Shown here piece after piece: positions 15,227 through 15,679 of a stretch of 15,679 nucleotides of DNA (position 1 is its first letter; every line of letters starts with the position of its first letter). The position numbers and the translations under genes were made by a program. The DNA lies in the NCBI GenBank assembly GCA_002434595.1, contig DJKK01000345.1, positions 1 to 15,679 on the forward strand. Reading direction: 5' to 3'. Source of the stretch: Alphaproteobacteria bacterium UBA6544. Its GTDB lineage: Bacteria > Pseudomonadota > Alphaproteobacteria > UBA8366. Under the pieces are notes generated by a model that worked only from the letters and a program-made list of their open reading frames with translations, was not told the DNA's origin and did not search any database.

Positions 15227-15534
15227 AATCAGGTCAACTACGGTTGGGCCGATCTCGCGGCGGAGACGCAATCATCAATTCTCGCGCCGGGACGACATAA
15301 TACGTGAAACGTAACGCGTCTGAAATCCTTGCGCCGCATCCTATTGGATGTTGCCTCTCTTCCCGAAGACAAATCGTATCCGGATTTAATATCTCTGCAT
15401 GGTGAGACCGCCATCCCGCCAGTACCATTTGTGCCGCCGATTCGTAATGCTCACGGCGACCAGGGTCATTGAAAAAGTACAATGGCTCTACCGCAGCGTC
15501 ACAAGCACTTGTCTTTTTTAAATTCGTTATTGCT
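15227..15534. other. About 300-bp leader without a recognised gene
   Basis: Between the GTPase start and the Zur-like boxes the minus strand stays open in the GTPase-proximal frame. It can be read as EPLYFFNDPGRREHYES and further, up to a stop at 15234-15236. I recognise no family in it on either strand. The open stretch overlaps the operator palindromes at its 5' end and has no ribosome-binding site, so it is more likely a long untranslated leader or a gene remnant than a gene. Confidence 0.4.
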
Positions 15535-15566
15535 ATGTTATAACATAACTTGTTATAATATAACAA
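15535..15566. promoter_or_regulatory. Tandem Zur-box-like palindromes
   Basis: Two palindromes sit side by side: ATGTTATAACAT (15535-15546, perfect 12 bp) and TTGTTATAATATAACAA (15550-15566, perfect 17 bp around a central A). Both fit the TGTTATA-N-TATAACA type of site described for proteobacterial Zur repressors, with centres about 17.5 bp apart. They lie about 310 bp upstream of a COG0523 GTPase, a common Zur target. They could also serve a divergent plus-strand gene beyond the right edge. No promoter can be fixed in this A/T-rich stretch. Confidence 0.7.
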
Positions 15567-15679
15567 TTGCGCGCCGTTAACCATCAAACTGACCATCTGC
15601 ATGAATTATTTGGCAATTTTTACGTGAACCTTCCATCGTTCGTAAAACCGCCTCGCCTGCAAAGCAGTGCGCGATATCC
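15567..15679. other. Right edge, nothing recognised
   Basis: No gene or RNA is visible in the last 113 bp. A short minus-strand open stretch enters from outside, but it is too short to assign. Confidence 0.3.

Noticed and set aside
1..15679. tRNA, rRNA, CRISPR, insertion sequence or phage genes
   Set aside because: I looked for cloverleaf arms, regular spaced repeats, transposase or integrase motifs and terminal inverted repeats and saw none.

Overview
The window looks like chromosomal DNA of a Gram-negative alphaproteobacterium. The protein sequences read as Rhodospirillales/Rhizobiales-like: GatCAB genes ordered gatA, GNAT, gatB; a GcvA-type LysR regulator; an HWE-free PAS-less type histidine kinase core; a Nu-class-like GST; and a COG0523 GTPase behind Zur-type palindromes. 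I could not search a database, so the lineage is an inference from family resemblance. I see no phage, transposon, CRISPR, tRNA or rRNA signal.

The most striking property is the mix of clean genes and wrecks. About eleven genes are intact (one cut by the window edge). Eight others are recognisable only by joining frames or reading through stop codons: a GNAT acetyltransferase, a histidine kinase, a LysR regulator, a secreted DTWC-motif protein, a SCO1/SenC copper protein, a RidA-like protein, a glutathione S-transferase and a second RidA protein. This pattern fits a genome in an early to middle stage of erosion, as in a host-restricted or otherwise relaxed lineage. Regulators and accessory functions have decayed while housekeeping and several transport and catabolic genes are kept.

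Layout. Positions 1-2880 hold the gatCAB locus on the plus strand: the 3' part of gatA, a GNAT pseudogene overlapping it by ATGA, then complete gatB. Positions 2994-3944 hold a histidine-kinase pseudogene. Positions 4005-5237 hold an intact MFS permease, and convergent to it is a shattered LysR gene (about 5236-6110, minus). The LysR gene diverges from an intact EamA exporter (6253-7170, plus) across an intergenic region with a palindromic operator candidate. Positions 7173-7782 (minus) hold two copper/redox-type remnants fused by a deletion. Positions 7855-10682 (minus) form what was probably one catabolic transcription unit, read from right to left: DUF1330 protein, alpha/beta hydrolase (TTGA overlap), RidA-like remnant, GST remnant, intact TIM-barrel isomerase/epimerase. 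Divergent from it is a YfcG-like GST (10801-11436, plus) followed by a beheaded RidA gene. Then come minus-strand glyoxalase II (11811-12578), a dihydroorotase/hydantoinase-like amidohydrolase (12680-14047) and a COG0523 metallochaperone GTPase (14141-15226). About 310 bp upstream of the GTPase lie two adjacent Zur-box-like palindromes.

Functionally, GatCAB corrects mischarged tRNAs. The central block (GSTs, glyoxalase II, hydrolase, RidA proteins, amidohydrolase, TIM-barrel isomerase) suggests catabolism and detoxification of a reactive small molecule, with a substrate that cannot be read from the sequence. The right end is a zinc-limitation response unit. I found no convincing undescribed defence or mobile system. 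The best leads are the erosion pattern, the operator/regulator mismatch at eamA, the 17-bp duplication that removes a stop codon, the amidohydrolase with an altered first metal motif, and the long leader under the tandem Zur-like boxes.
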